A DNA stretch of 64,000 nucleotides from Bacteroidetes bacterium RIFCSPLOWO2_12_FULL_35_15. GTDB lineage: Bacteria; Bacteroidota; Bacteroidia; 2-12-FULL-35-15. A model generated the notes under the pieces. The model worked only from the letters and a program-made list of their open reading frames with translations. It was not told the origin of the DNA and searched no databases. Positions 63,514 through 64,000 of this stretch are shown in pieces. The DNA is taken from positions 76,241 to 140,240 of the forward strand of contig MEPB01000037.1 in the NCBI GenBank assembly GCA_001769385.1, given 5' to 3'. The position numbers and the translations under genes were made by a program. The stretch's first letter is position 1; every line of letters starts with the position of its first letter.

Positions 63514-64000
63514 TTGACACTACTATATATATATTCGATTTTCCAATACATGAACCGGTAACAGTACTGACCGATTATATCATTACTTTTTTGTGTTTTT
63601 TGTTTTTCTTCCGATTGAAAAATGAAAACAAGATCGTTTCAGTAAAATATTGGAAAGCCTTTTTTTTATTCTTTGGAATTTCAACGCTGGTTGGAGGATG
63701 TTCACATGCTCTATTTGCAATTCATGAAGGATTGGCATACAAATCTTTCTGGATCGCCATGCAAGTATTAAATGGTTTTGCTGTTTATTCTGCACAGCTG
63801 GCAACTTATCATACCGTTTTACAAAAAACAGAAAGTAGAGAAATATGGAAACGGAGTTATGGTGTACAATTAATTGTATTTTTAATTACCGTATTTATTT
63901 TTCAAAATTTCTTAGTTGTTGTGTTTGATAATGCGATTGGATTAATTCCAATAATGATATTTCATTTTATGGATCTCAAAAATCCAAGAACAAGCAAATT
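63510..64000 (+). CDS. Polytopic membrane protein, truncated by the window end
   Basis: The frame is open from the ATG at 63510 to the last base of the window (163 codons and two bases) and so is incomplete. It predicts at least five hydrophobic segments: TDYIITFLCFLFFF, WKAFFLFFGISTLVGG, SFWIAMQVLNGFAVYSAQLA, QLIVFLITVFIF and GLIPIMIFHF. Conserved histidines (SHALFAIHEG, YHTV, IFHF) near helix ends might bind a metal, as in CREST-type hydrolases, but this is weak. It resembles DUF6962 in my memory, without confirmation. Ribosomes could reach it by coupling from the overlapping 5-codon frame. Confidence 0.62.
   Translation, partial: MIDTTIYIFDFPIHEPVTVLTDYIITFLCFLFFFRLKNENKIVSVKYWKAFFLFFGISTLVGGCSHALFAIHEGLAYKSFWIAMQVLNGFAVYSAQLATYHTVLQKTESREIWKRSYGVQLIVFLITVFIFQNFLVVVFDNAIGLIPIMIFHFMDLKNPRTSK

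Overview
The window looks like a chromosomal segment of a member of the Bacteroidota. DNA is AT-rich. Several intergenic regions carry the Bacteroidota promoter core TAnnTTTG instead of a TATAAT box. Two giant surface proteins end in type IX secretion (T9SS) type A sorting domains, and SprB, PorP/DUF5723-OmpA and GldM-C-like sequences occur. Gene content is mainly vertical and housekeeping. I saw no tRNA, rRNA, CRISPR array, prophage or complete insertion sequence; the only mobile trace is a short IS1-like transposase fragment at 31295-31738.

Layout. 65-5237: a YbhGFSR-like ABC exporter (lipoprotein adaptor, two separate ATPases, two ABC-2 permeases) with hairpin repeats between the ATPase and permease genes. 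5252-12304: DUF1697, a lipoprotein, an RsmB-like RNA methyltransferase, a 44-residue Lys/Ala-rich histone-H1-like protein, dipeptide epimerase, a metallo-beta-lactamase-fold hydrolase and two small envelope proteins. 12416-20036 (minus strand): a long run of rnhB, a DUF3352/propeller-like membrane protein, a lipoprotein and a DUF5723-TSP3-OmpA protein. 20229-25368: birA diverging from rsfS-ftsH-LUD-cdsA, where RsfS carries a histone-like basic N-terminal extension. 25511-29274: glutamate dehydrogenase, pyruvate dehydrogenase E1 beta and L-2-hydroxyglutarate oxidase.

29354-49353 is the most accessory part. It holds two M43 metalloproteases (one a lipoprotein, one a T9SS cargo), the IS1 remnant, a 1439-residue SprB-repeat protein and a stand-alone GldM C-terminal-like protein. 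Interspersed are an M16 peptidase, a GT39-like glycosyltransferase, icd, mscL, DUF3078 and a Cdd1 helix-hairpin-helix protein. 49356-56116 is again conserved housekeeping: a RecD/Dda-like helicase, DUF3822, rsmD, coaD, a TlpA-like protein, a Nudix hydrolase, pyrE and an SRPBCC protein. 56380-64000: DinB, M3 oligopeptidase, DUF5606, a stand-alone HsdR N-terminal nuclease-like domain, AMP nucleosidase, holA, a small caspase/CHAT-like protein with a His/Cys dyad, an EVE-domain protein and a truncated membrane protein running off the end.

The best candidates for something under-described are the histone-like tail on RsfS together with the free 44-residue protein of the same composition, the small caspase-like protein beside nuclease-like and EVE-domain genes, the orphan GldM-C-like protein, and a set of genes whose promoter core sits so close to the start codon that leaderless or near-leaderless mRNAs are expected.
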